The notes under the pieces: generated by a model
What the model saw: the letters and a program-made list of their open reading frames with translations, nothing else
Database searches by the model: none
What the model was told of the DNA's origin: nothing
Shown here: in pieces, positions 47,249-58,064 of the stretch
Numbering within the stretch: position 1 is the first letter of the stretch
How the letters are laid out: every line of letters begins with the position of its first letter
Source of the DNA: Nicotiana tabacum
Taxonomy: Eukaryota; Streptophyta; Magnoliopsida; Solanales; Solanaceae
Direction of reading: 5' to 3'
Assembly (NCBI RefSeq): GCF_000715075.1
Contig: NC_134094.1
Span: 84,852,120 to 84,916,119, forward strand
DNA length: 64,000 nt
Program-made: the position numbers and the translations under genes

Positions 47249-48041
47249 CAGGGGCGGCGAGAGGTCAAGCAACTAAAGCAATAGCTTTAGGTCCAAAAAT
47301 TTGAGGGGCCCCATTTTTTTTGTTTTTATTTTTATTTTCTATCCGTATTTGGTTTTCACATTGCGACCCTGATTGATTTGAATTCGCTCTGCATAAGGCT
47401 TAATAAAAGTGAAAGCGCACTCTAATAGGATATCATTCATAGGTCCCAAACCCAAAATATCTGATTAAGGTATGTTAGATCATATCCATCCCAGCACAAG
47501 CCTTGGGAGTGGAGCCTAACTTTTACCAATAATAGATTTATGAGTAAATTATTTTTTAAAAAATATTGATTATTTCAAAGTAGAAAAGGAAAATATTTTA
47601 TAAAAAAAGTAAAAATAACTTTTAGTTGTTATTAATATAATCATTTGAGCAAAAATTCGAGAAGAGAATCACTCCCCCTAAACTCTTACCTAAATATAAG
47701 ATTTTAGGTTATTTACATTTTACGATTGACATTATTAATGTAGTACCTATATTATTCTTCTCTTTTCACATTTTTCACTAGAAAACGTGTAATAAACTTC
47801 TAGAGTCTTTTTTTTTTCAATATCAAGTTATCAACTTCTTAAACCTGGTTCTATTTCCTATGATCAAAAATATCTTAGGAGAGATTAATTAAATGAGCTA
47901 TAAAGAAATTATTAACAACTTTACATCTCAAAAAGCTAGAAAAAATATACTTCAAATACATACACACACACACACACATATATATAAAGGCCTCCGATTA
48001 AATTTTGGCTTTAGACCTCCAATCTTGTTGAGCCGCCCCTA
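47249..48041. mobile_element. hAT-type non-autonomous element, 793 bp
   Basis: Ends CAGGGGCGGC and GCCGCCCCTA are inverted; the similarity extends inward (AGGTC..AAGC..AAAGC). TATATAAT flanks both sides (47241-47248 and 48042-48049), a perfect 8-bp duplication. Contains a short (AC)n run near 47962. No transposase. Confidence 0.88.
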
Positions 48042-48050
48042 TATATAATA

Positions 48051-48157
48051 TTCCTTTCGTCCCATTATATGTGATCACTTTGATTGGACACATAATTTAA
48101 GGAAAAAAATATTATTAAAACTTGTGGTCTAGAGTAAGTTATAATTGTTCAAATGGA
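48051..48157. mobile_element. Stowaway-like MITE, left half
   Basis: Starts TTCCTTTCGTCCCATTATATG after TA (48049-48050), with body ACTTGTGGTCTAGAGTAAGT. It breaks off where the gypsy LTR starts at 48158. The other half is at 57739-57834. Confidence 0.7.
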
Positions 48158-50027
48158 TGTCACGATCCGAAATTTCCACCGTCGGGACCGTGATGACGCC
48201 TAACATTTCACTTGCTAGGCAAGCCAACGTTAGAGAATCATTAAATTAAATCTTTATTTCCATTCAGCAAATAACAATAATTAGCTAAGATGAAATATAA
48301 TAAGTGCGAAATAATATAAAAACTGCCTCAATTACAACCACCCGAATCTGGAGTTACAATTCACGAGCATTCTAGAATTCACTACGAGCAATAGTCTGAG
48401 AAAAATACAACTGTTTGAATGAAAGAAACATTAAAACAGAAAAGATAGACGGGGACTTCAAGGTCTGTGAACGCCGACAGATCTACCTTGAGTCTTCGGA
48501 TAGCTGGTCTAACAGCTAAAATCTCGATCAACCCGAGCCAGTACCAAAATCTGTACAGAAAGTACAGAGTGCAGTATCAGTACAACCGACCCCATGTACT
48601 AGTAAGTGTCGAGTCTAACCTCGATGAAGTAGTGACGAGGCTAAGGCAAGACACCTACAAATCAACCTGTACAATTTAACAGTGTATATACCAATAACAG
48701 TAATGAAGAATCAGACAAAAATTATCGGGAGGGCATACATGCCGGGGGAAAATACGACGTAAAAGGGCTACAGCAGAATGAGAACTGAAACAACCAATAT
48801 AATTTGAATCAATAGGAGCATGAATACATTAAAGGAATAATGCACGGCATCATCCTTCGTGCTTTTACTCTCGATCTCACCATAAAATCAATAAAAACGG
48901 CACGACATCACTCTTCGTGCATTAACTCTCATATGATAACACGATATCACCCTTCATGCATTAACACTCACAATATGGCACGACATCACCCTTCGTGCAT
49001 TAACACTCTCCCTTACCATGATGCAATGAATAAATAACAATTGGGAGATAGGATAACAAGTACAAACCTTACTTCAATATTTGGTTCCACAATATCAATC
49101 TCAACTTTAAAATAAATATTCAATTATCATCAGAAAATCAGTAAACATGATAAGAACGATCAATTTAATAATACTAGTATAAACACGTAGCAATTAGGCA
49201 TAGGAAAGAGACAATATAAGAAAAACGGGGAAAACAGGGGAAAATAGGTAAATTGGCGCCGCATAAGTACTCGTCACTTCACATATACGCCGCTCACATG
49301 AATTTTACGTAACAAATAATCTGAAGTTTCTAATTCCCTCAAGTCAGGGTTAGACACAACACTTACCTCGCTCCGAAGGTCACTTAATTCTCAATCACAA
49401 CTTTTTCTTTAGAATTCACCTCCAAACCAATCGTATCTATTCAAAAATGACTCAATAATATCAAATATTGCTAAAGGAATCAATTATATTGCATAAATTA
49501 AATTTCTCAAATTTTCCTCCAAAAAGTCAAAAAATCAACCCCGGTCCCGCTTTGTCAAAACCCGAGGTTCGGACCAAAATTTATTTACCCATTCACCCCC
49601 GAGCCCGAATATATAATTGGTTTTGGAATCCGACCTCAAATTTCCGAAATTCCTAGTTTCTACCCTAACCCCAAATACTACCATGAAAACTCTAGATTTT
49701 AGGTTGATAATTCATGAAATGTAATGGGTAATTGAAAGAAAATGATTTAGAATCACTTACCAACACTTTGGGGAAGAAAATGACTCTTGAAAATCGCCTA
49801 TACCCGTTTGGTTCTTGAAAAATGTTGAAGAAATGGCTCAAACCCATGTTTGGATTCTGTTAAGTGCTGGGCGACAGTGTGCATCGCGTTCGCGAGGCCA
49901 CTGTCGCGTTCGCGAAGAGCATTGACTACCAAGCCATCGCGTTCGCGAGACAGTGTTCGCCTTCACGTAGGCTACCCCTCTGGCCTTCGCGTTTGTGAGA
50001 CATTGCTCGCGTTCGCCTGTAAAACTA
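48158..50027 (-). repeat. Truncated 3' LTR of the gypsy element
   Basis: Begins TGTCACGATCCG like the copies at 667 and 54972; holds the CACGACATCACCCTTCGTGC array (about 48840-49020) and the start of the CG-palindrome region (about 49880-50020), then jumps directly into pol sequence. About 0.9 kb present in the other LTR (56820-57738) is missing. Confidence 0.9.
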
Positions 50028-50176
50028 GGTGGCAACGCAAGCCTGTAAGCCACCTCTCCCACTCTCTCCAGAATCTCAAAAGGGCCGATATACCTAGGGC
50101 TCAACTTGCCCTTCTTTCTGAACCTCATGACACCCTTCATGGGTGATACCCGAAGCAACACTCTCTCCCCGACCAT
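49838..50176 (-). other. Chimeric open frame at the pol-LTR deletion junction
   Basis: A 112-codon minus-strand frame starts in pol (MVGERVLLRVSPMKG, integrase C-terminal region) and crosses at about 50027 into LTR sequence (GEREQCLTNAKARG). The fusion results from the deletion, not from a gene design. Two or three bases (AGG) are shared at the joint. Confidence 0.75.
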
Positions 50177-53100
50177 GAATGCAACATCACGAACTCTGCG
50201 GTCGGCATAACTCTTCTGCCTGGACTGAGCTGTGCGAAGTCGATCCTAAATAATCTTGACCTTATCCAAGGCATCCTGTACTAAGTCTGTGCCCAACAAC
50301 CGAGCCTCTCCCGGCTCGAATCACCCAACTGGCGACCGACACCGCCTACCATATAATGCCTCATAGGGAGCCATTTGAATCCTCGACTGGTAGCTGTTGT
50401 TGTAGGCGAACTCTGCAAGGGGCTAGAACTGATCTCACGATCCTCCGAAGTCTATAACACAAGCATGGAGCATATCCTCCAAGATCTGAATAGTGCGCTC
50501 GGACTGTCCGTCCGTCTGAGGATGAAACGATGTGCTCAACTCAACCCGCGTACCCAACTCACGCTGTACTTCCCTCCAGAAGTGCGAGGTGAACTGCGTA
50601 CCTCTATCACAAATGATAGACACGGGCACACCATGAATATGGACGATCTCACGATTGTAAATCTCTGCCAACCGCTCCGAAGAATAGGTAACTGCCACAG
50701 GAATGAAGTGCGCTAACTTGGTCAGCTTGTCCACAATGACCCAAACTGCATCGAACTTCCTTTGAGTCCATGGGAGTCCAACAACAAAATTCATAGTGAT
50801 GCTCTCCCACTTTCACTCAGGAATCTCTATCTTCTGAAGCAAACCACCAGGTCTCTAATGCTCGTACTTTACTTGCTTACAATTTAGACACCGAGCTACA
50901 TTTGCAACTATGTCTTTCTTCATCCTCCTCCACTAATAATGCTGCCGCAAGTCCTGATACATCTTGGCGGCGCCCGGATGAATAGAATACCGGGAACTGT
51001 GGGCCTCCTCAAGAATCAACTCACGAAGTCCATCCACATTAGGCACACAAATACGACCCTGCATTCTCATAACTTCATCATCTCCAACAGTAACCTGCTT
51101 GGCACTACCGTGCCGCACTGTGTCTCTAAGGACAAGCAAATGAGGATCGTCATACTGTTGATCTCTGATACGCTCAAATAAAGAAGATCGAGCAACTGTA
51201 CAAGCTAGAACACGGTTGGGCTCAGAAACATCCAACATCACGAACTGATTGGCAAGGGCCTGAACATCCAATGCGAGCGGTCTCTCACTAACTGGAATAT
51301 AAGCAAGGCTACCCATACTAGCTGACGTTCTACTCAAGGCATCGACCACCACATTGGCCTTCTCGGGATGATACAATATGGTGATATCATAGTCTTTCAA
51401 TAGCTCCAACTACCTCATTTGCCTAAAATTGAGTTCCTTCTGCTTGAACAAATACTGCAAGCTCCGATGATCCGTGAATACCTCACATGACACGCCGTAA
51501 AGATAGTGCCTCCAAATCTTCAGTGCGTGAACAATGGCAGCCAGCTCTAGATCATGAACAGGGTAATTCTTCTCGTGAACCTTCAGCTGCCACGAAGCAT
51601 ATGCAATAACCTTGCCACCCTGTATCAATACCGCACCCAAACCAATACAAGATGCGTCACTATATACTATATACGATCCTGAACTTGTGGGTAATACCAA
51701 TACTAGTGCAGTAGTCAAATCTGTCTTGAGCTTCTGGAAGCTTGCCTCACACTCGTCTAACCACCTGAACGGGGTATCCTTCTGGGTCAATCTGTTCAAC
51801 GGGGCTGCTATAGATGAAAACCCTCCACGAATTGACGGTAGTAGCCCACCAAACCTAAGAAACTATAGATCTCTACAGCCGATGTGGGTCTAGGCCAGTT
51901 CTGGACTGCCTCAATCTTCTTAGGATCTACCTGAATACCCTCTACTGATACAACGTGACCCAAGAAATCAACTGAACTCAACCAAAACTCGCATTTTGAG
52001 AACTTAGCATATAACTGGCTGTCTCTCAGAGTCTGAAGAATGATCCGAAGGTGCTGCTCGTACTCCTCTCGGCTGTGGAAGTAGACCAATATATCATCAA
52101 TAAACACAATCACAAAGGAATCCTAGTAGGCTTGAACATCCAGTTCATCAAATCCATGAATGTTGCTGGGGTATTTATCAGCCCAAATGAAATCAATAGA
52201 AACTCATAATGCCCATACCGAGTCCGAAAAGCTGTCTTAGGGACATCAGATGCCCTAATCCTCAACTGATGGTAGCCAGATCGCAAATCAATCTTTGAAA
52301 ATACCTTGGCACTCTGAAGCTGATCAAATAAATCATCAATCCTCGGTAATAGATATTTGTTCTTGATGGTGACCTTGTTTAACTGTCGATAATCTATAGA
52401 CATTCTCATTGATCCATCTTTCTTTTTCACAAACAACATAAGTGCACCCCAGGGTGAGGCACTAGGTCCATGAAGCCCTTATCAAGCAAATCTTTTAATT
52501 GTTCCTTCAATTCTTTCAACTCTGGCGGTGCCATGCAGTATGGCGGAATGGAAATGGGCTGAATGCCCGGAGCCAAATCAATGTAGATATCAATGTCCTG
52601 TCGGGTGGCATTCCCGACAGGTCTGCAGGAAATACCTCTGGAAACTCACGAACAACTGGCACTGAATCCATGGAAGGAACCTCTGCACTAGAATCGCGGA
52701 CATAAGCCAAATAAGCTAGACACCCCTTCTCGACCATATGTCGAGCCTTCATATAAGAGATAACCCTACTGGCAGAATGGCTAATAATCCCTCTCCACTA
52801 TAATCGAGGCAACCCCTGCAAGGCTAAGGTCACCGTCTTGGAATGACAATCTAATATGGCATGATAAGGTGACAGCCAATCCATACCAGTATGACATCAA
52901 AATTAACCATATCGAGAAGTAGAAGATCTACACGAGTCTCAAGACTCCCAATGGTGACCACGCACGAACGATAAATACGATATACAACAATACCATCCCC
53001 CACTGGCATGGACACATACACATGAGCACTCAAAAAATCATGGGGCACAACCAATATGAAGCAAAATAAGATGACACATGAGTAAGTAGACCTCAGATCA

Positions 53101-54770
53101 AATAAAACTGAAGCATATCTACTGCAAACTGAAATAGTACCAGTGATAACAGCGTCAGATGACTCAGCCTCAGGTCTGGCTGGGAAAGCATAACACCGGG
53201 GATGGGCCCCACCACCCTGAATTACGTCCCTGGGACGGCCTTTAGCTGGCTTGTCTCCACCTCTAATGGCCTGACATCCACCTCTAACTGTCTGGCCTCT
53301 ACCTCTGGCTGCCTGACCCCTGCCTCTGGTTGGCTGAGCAGGTGGTGCAGCAACTGGTGCCGAAACCATGGCACGAGAACCCTGATACTGTGAGCTGCCC
53401 GTTGCCCGAGAGCAAAATCTAGCAACATTCCTTGGATTACCACAAGTATAAAATAACCTCGGTTGCTGTGGCTGCTGACCCTGAAACTGACCCTGTCGAC
53501 CTGAATAACCACTATGATAACTCTAGAGTAGAGGTGCACTAATAGGAGATGGTGGTGCACTGTAGGCTAGCTGGTCGGAATAATGCATCTGAGGGCCACG
53601 ACCACCTGAGGCACCGTGGGATGCCTGGAGTGCTGAATGAAACGGCCTGGGAGGATGGCCTCTACCAAAAGTACCCCTTCCTCTAGATGAAGCATCGCTG
53701 AACTGACCGGAATAACGAGGTCTCTTGTCAGACCCATGACCTCCCTAAGTAAGAACCATCTCGACTCGTCTGGCGACATTAGCAGCTGCCTGAAAAGAAA
53801 TCTCACTCCCAATCTCCTTAGCCATCTGCAATCTGATAGGCTGAGCAAGTCCATCAATAAACCTCCTCACCCTCTCTCTCTCTCTCTCTCTCTCGGTGGG
53901 AAGCAGAAGAATATCATGGCGGGCCAAATCCACAAACGAGTCTCATTCTGAGTAACAATCATACTGCTCTGCTGGAGACCCTCAAACTGACAGCGACGCT
54001 CCTCTCTCAATGTGACAGGCAGAAACTTCTCTATGAAGAGCTGAGAGAACTGGTCCCAAGTAAGAGTAGGCGACCTAGCTGGTCTGGTCAATAAAATAAT
54101 CTCTCTACCATTTCTTGGCAGAACCAGTCATCTGAAATGCAGCAAAATCGACCCCATTGGTCTCAACTATACCCATGTTCCGTAGATCATCGTGACAGCT
54201 ATCAAGATACTCCTGGGGATCCTCTAAAGGAGCACCACTAAAGTGAACTGGGAAGAGCTTGGTAAACCTGTCTAACCTCCACAAAGCCTCAGAAGACATA
54301 GCTGGCCCATCTCTGGCCTGTGCCGTAATAACTGGCTGAACTACTCCAACTAGCTGAGCTGCTGGAGCATGATATTGGGGAGCTATCTGCTCCGGAGCGG
54401 GAGTAGTGAGAGTCTAGGCTCCTCCTCCAGCCTGAGAGACTGCTGGTGCCATGGGAAATGCGCCAGTCTGGGCCACACTCTCCATAAGGCCCACCAAATG
54501 GACCAAAGCATCCTGAAGTACTAGGGTGGCAATGAACCCCTCCGGAACCTGAGCTGGCCCGGCAGGAACGGTCTGGGCTGGAACCTCCTCGTCAAGATCT
54601 ATCTGAGGCTCCACTGCTGGGGCTGCTGCTCGGGCTATGGGTTGAGCCCTGCCCCTACCTCGGCCTCTTGCACGACCTCGGCCTCGGCCTCGACCTCTGC
54701 CCCTCGTAGGAGCTGCCACTAGAGGCTCTGGCTACTGCTCAGCTGAGGAAGTGATACGTGTTCTCGCCAT
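50028..54770 (-). pseudogene. gag-pol polyprotein of the gypsy element, decayed
   Basis: From the right: an ATG at 54768-54770 opens gag (MARTRITSSAEQ, then TAG at 54732-54734, then an Arg-Gly-rich stretch). The gag core is at 53870-54300 (DPQEYLDSCHDDL, WDQFSQLFIEKFLP). A zinc-knuckle remnant near 53420-53460 (TCGNPRNVARFC) has lost its first Cys and His. Protease near 53100 has FDLRSTYS for the usual FDPGSTYS. Reverse transcriptase covers 51800-52560 ([20 protein letters not shown]). RNase H is at 51410-51700 ([20 protein letters not shown]). The integrase zinc region is near 50940-51010. The integrase core at 50435-50794 keeps D, D and E (VIVDKLTK, CDRGTQF, SERTIQI). Stops at 51410-51412 and 50933-50935 each replace a Trp codon. 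Frames slip near 52110 and in gag, where a (CT)n run lies at 53873-53893. Confidence 0.92.
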
Positions 54771-54956
54771 CTATGAGAACAAGAGTAGAAGAGTTCAATC
54801 AGTATTGAGAAAACAACATCGCACGACAGAGGAGAATAAAAGTGAAATTTGTTCCTAAACTTCATAGCCTCTGGAAGATAAGCACAGACGTCTCTGTACC
54901 GATGCTCCAGACTTTACTAAGCTTGCTCGTGAATCGTGAGAGCAAGGCAACCTAGT

Positions 54957-54968
54957 GCTCTGATACCA
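54957..54968 (-). promoter_or_regulatory. Primer binding site, initiator tRNA-Met (gypsy element)
   Basis: TGGTATCAGAGC on the minus strand, three bases from the 5' LTR, identical to the site of the LARD-like element at 24102-24113. Confidence 0.92.
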
Positions 54969-54971
54969 ACT

Positions 54972-57738
54972 TATCACGACCCGGATTTCCCACCATCGGG
55001 ACCGTGATAGTACCTAACATTTCACTTTCTAGGCAAGCCAACGTTAAAGAATCATTAAACCAAATCATTATTTCCATTCAGTAAATAATAATAATTAGCT
55101 AAGATAAAATATGATAAGTGTGGAATAATATAAAAACTGCCTTAATTACTACCACCCGGATCTGGAGTCACAATTCACGAGCATTCTAGAATTCACTACA
55201 AGCAATAGTCTGAGAAAAATACAATTCTTTAAATGAAAGAAATAGTAAAACAAAAAAGATAGACAGGGACTTCATGGTCTATGAATGCCGACAGATCTAC
55301 CTTGAGTCTCCGGATAGCGGGTCCAACAGCCAAAATCTCGATCAACCCGAGCCGGTACCAAAATCTACACAGAAAGTGCAGTATCAGTACAACCGACCCC
55401 ATGTACTGGTAAGTGTCGAGCCTAACCTCGACGAAGTAGTGACGAAGCTATTGCAAGGCACCTGTATATACCAATAACAGTAATGAAGAATTAGACAAGA
55501 ATTATCGGGAGGGGATACATGCTGGGGGAAAATATGAAGTAAAAGGGCTACAGCAGAATGAGAACTGAAACAACCAATATAATATGAATCAACAGGAGCA
55601 CGAATACAGTAAAGGAATAATGCACAGCATCACCCTTCGTGCTTTTACTCTCGATCTCACCATAAAATCAATAAAAATGGCACGGCATCACCCTTCGTGC
55701 ATTTACTCTCATATCATAGCACGACATCACCCTTCGTGCATTAATACTCACAATATGGCACGGCATCACCCTTCGTGCATTAACACTCACAATATGGCAC
55801 GACATCACCCTTTGTGCATTAACACTCTCCCTTACCATAATGCAATGAATAAATAACAACATGGAGATAGGATAACAAGTACAAACCTTACTTCAACATT
55901 TGGTTTCACAATATCAATATCAACTTTAAAATAAATATTTAATTATCACCAGAAAATCCGTAAACATGATAAGAACGATCAATTTAACAACACTAGTATA
56001 AACACGTAGCAATTAGGCATATGAAAGAGACAATATAAGAAAAACGGGGAAAACATGGAAAAACAGGTAAATTGGCGCCGCATAAGTACTCGTCACCTCA
56101 CATATACGTCTCTCACATGAATTTCACATAATAAATATTCTGAAGTTTCTAATTTCCTCAAGTCAGGGTTAAACACAACACTTACCTCGCTCCGAAGGTC
56201 ACTTAATTCTCAATCACAGCCTTTGCTTTAGAATTCACCTCCAAACCAATCGTATCTATTCAAAAATGACTCAATAATATCAAATATTGCTAAAGGAATC
56301 AATTATATTGCATAAATTAAATTTCTCAAATTTTCCTCCAAAAAGTCAAAAAATCAACCCCGGGCCCGCTTGGTCAAAAACTGACGTTCGGACCAAAATT
56401 CATTTACCCATTTACCCCCGAGCTCGAATATATAATTGATTTTGGAATCCAACCTCAAATTGAGGTCTAAATCCTCAAATTCCTGAAATCCCTAGTTTCT
56501 ACCATAACCCCAAATTCTACCATGAAAACTCTAGATTTTAGGTTGATAATTCATGAAATGTAATAAGTAATTGAAAGAAAATGATTTAAAATCACTTACC
56601 AACACTTTGAGGAAGAAAATGACTCTTGAAAATTGCCTCTACCCGTTTGGTTCTTGAAAAATATTGAAGAAATGGCTCAAACCCGTGTTTGGATTCTGTT
56701 AAGTGCTGGGCGACAGTGTGCATCGCGTTCGTGAGGCCACAGTCGTGTTCGCAAAGAGCATTGACTGCCAAGCCCTCGCGTAGGCTACCCCCTGACCTTC
56801 GCGCTCGCGAGACATTGCTCGCGTTCTCGATGAAGAAAAGGCTGACTCCCCCCCCCCAATGCCTAACACTACGCGTTCGCGATGAGCTCGTCGTGTTCGC
56901 GAAGGGCAATGCCCCCATCGCTTCGCGTTCGTGACCAAGACTTCACATTCACGAAGAAGAAAATTCCGGCCTCATCAATTTACTCTTCGCGTTCGCGAGA
57001 CGACCTTCGCGAACGCGAAGAAGGACATGCCAAAACACCTGCTGTAGCAAAATACTAGATTTTTCCAAGTCCAAAACATGCCGTGGCCTATCCGAAACTC
57101 ACCCGAGCCCCCGGGGCTCCAAACCAAACATGCACACAAGTCTAAAAATATCATATGAACTTGCTCGCACGATCAAATCGCCAAAATAATACATAGAACT
57201 ACGAATTTAGCACCAAATCAAATAAAATTCTTAAGAACACTTTAAAATTCATATATTCTCAACTGGACGTTCGAATCACGTCAAATCAACTCCGTTTCTC
57301 ACCAAATTTCACAAACAAGTCTTAAATATCATAATGAACCTTTACCGGGCTCCGAAATCAAAATACATACCCGGTAATCACAATGTCAAACATCAATCAG
57401 TTCTTAAAAATAATTAATTTTCCTCAAGAATTCATAACTCGAGCTAGGGACCTCCGAATTTGATTTCGGACATACGCCCAGGTCCCATAATTCGATACGG
57501 ACCCGCTGGGACCGTCAAAATATAGATCTGGGCCCGTTTACCAAATATATTGACCGAAGTCAACAAAAATCAACTTTTAAGATATAAATTCTTATTTTCA
57601 TTAGTTTTCAACGTAAATTTTTTTCGAAAATACGCTCGGACTGCGCACACAAATCGAGAAGGGTAAAAATAAGATTTTTAAGGCTTAAGAGTGCAGATTC
57701 TAGTTCTAAAACATAAAATGACCTTTTGGGTCATCACA
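54972..57738 (-). repeat. 5' LTR of the gypsy element, 2767 bp
   Basis: Starts TATCACGACCC (the usual TG mutated to TA) and ends GGTCATCACA. Carries the CACGGCATCACCCTTCGTGC tandem array (about 55620-55830, five units) and the CG palindromes (about 56720-57020, e.g. CTTCGCGTTCGCGAG). It is the only full-length LTR of its family in the window. Confidence 0.9.
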
Positions 57739-57834
57739 TTGTAAAGCATCACATTAAGGAAAAATTAGATTTTGATATCATTTTTTTGGAAACAACTAAA
57801 GAGGCAAGTGCATCACCTATTGTGACAGAGGGAC
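57739..57834. mobile_element. Stowaway-like MITE, right half
   Basis: Resumes after the gypsy LTR with TTGTAAAGCATCACATTAAGG, usual MITE body sequence, and ends CACCTATTGTGACAGAGGGAC before TA (57835-57836), which mirrors the left end at 48051. Together the two halves give a MITE of about 200 bp. Confidence 0.65.
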
Positions 57835-57840
57835 TAGTAG

Positions 57841-58064
57841 ATACTATCGATTTAAACAAAAAAAGGATACTCTAATGTGCCATATAACCCGTAGCTTTGT
57901 GTTTTATTATTATTTTGATTATGGATAATTGGATATAACCTTTTGAGAGTGTAGTATTCATGTTAATTAAGTCTGCATGAATTTAGATGCAGCAGTTTTT
58001 GATATGGAGTACGCACACCATCGTCTCATGTGCGAGCTGTGCAGTGCATTACTGTAGGAACATT
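57841..58064 (+). pseudogene. Duplicate of TGA10-like intron 8 end and exon 9 start
   Basis: CGTAGCTTTGTGTTTTATT and GAATTTAG match the end of intron 8. From 57987 the sequence reads DAAVFDMEYA, then HHRLMCELCSALL and a stop. This is exon 9 of the gene (31505 on) with an 18-bp in-frame deletion (residues RWVEEH) and an in-frame TAG at 58055. Similarity ends at GAACATT (58064), at the start of the LINE. The fragment has no start, no zipper and no downstream exons, so it cannot make a TGA protein. Confidence 0.85.

Larger units (their letters stand above)
48158..57738 (-). mobile_element. Ty3/gypsy retrotransposon (Tekay/Del-like), decayed, 9.6 kb
   Basis: The element reads right to left: 5' LTR 54972-57738, tRNA-Met primer site, gag, protease, reverse transcriptase, RNase H, integrase, then a truncated 3' LTR (48158 to about 50027). 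This gene order, with integrase last, defines Ty3/gypsy; the protein sequence is like plant chromoviruses of the Tekay/Del lineage. A deletion has removed the C-terminal end of pol, the polypurine tract and about 900 bp of the 3' LTR. Stops and frameshifts throughout show it is inactive. It lies inside a Stowaway-like MITE. Target duplication is not evident (ATGGA and TTGTA). Confidence 0.92.

Noticed and set aside
50028..54770. Endogenous pararetrovirus
   Set aside because: The reverse transcriptase is followed by RNase H and integrase and flanked by LTRs and a tRNA-Met primer site; no movement or coat protein is visible. It is Ty3/gypsy.
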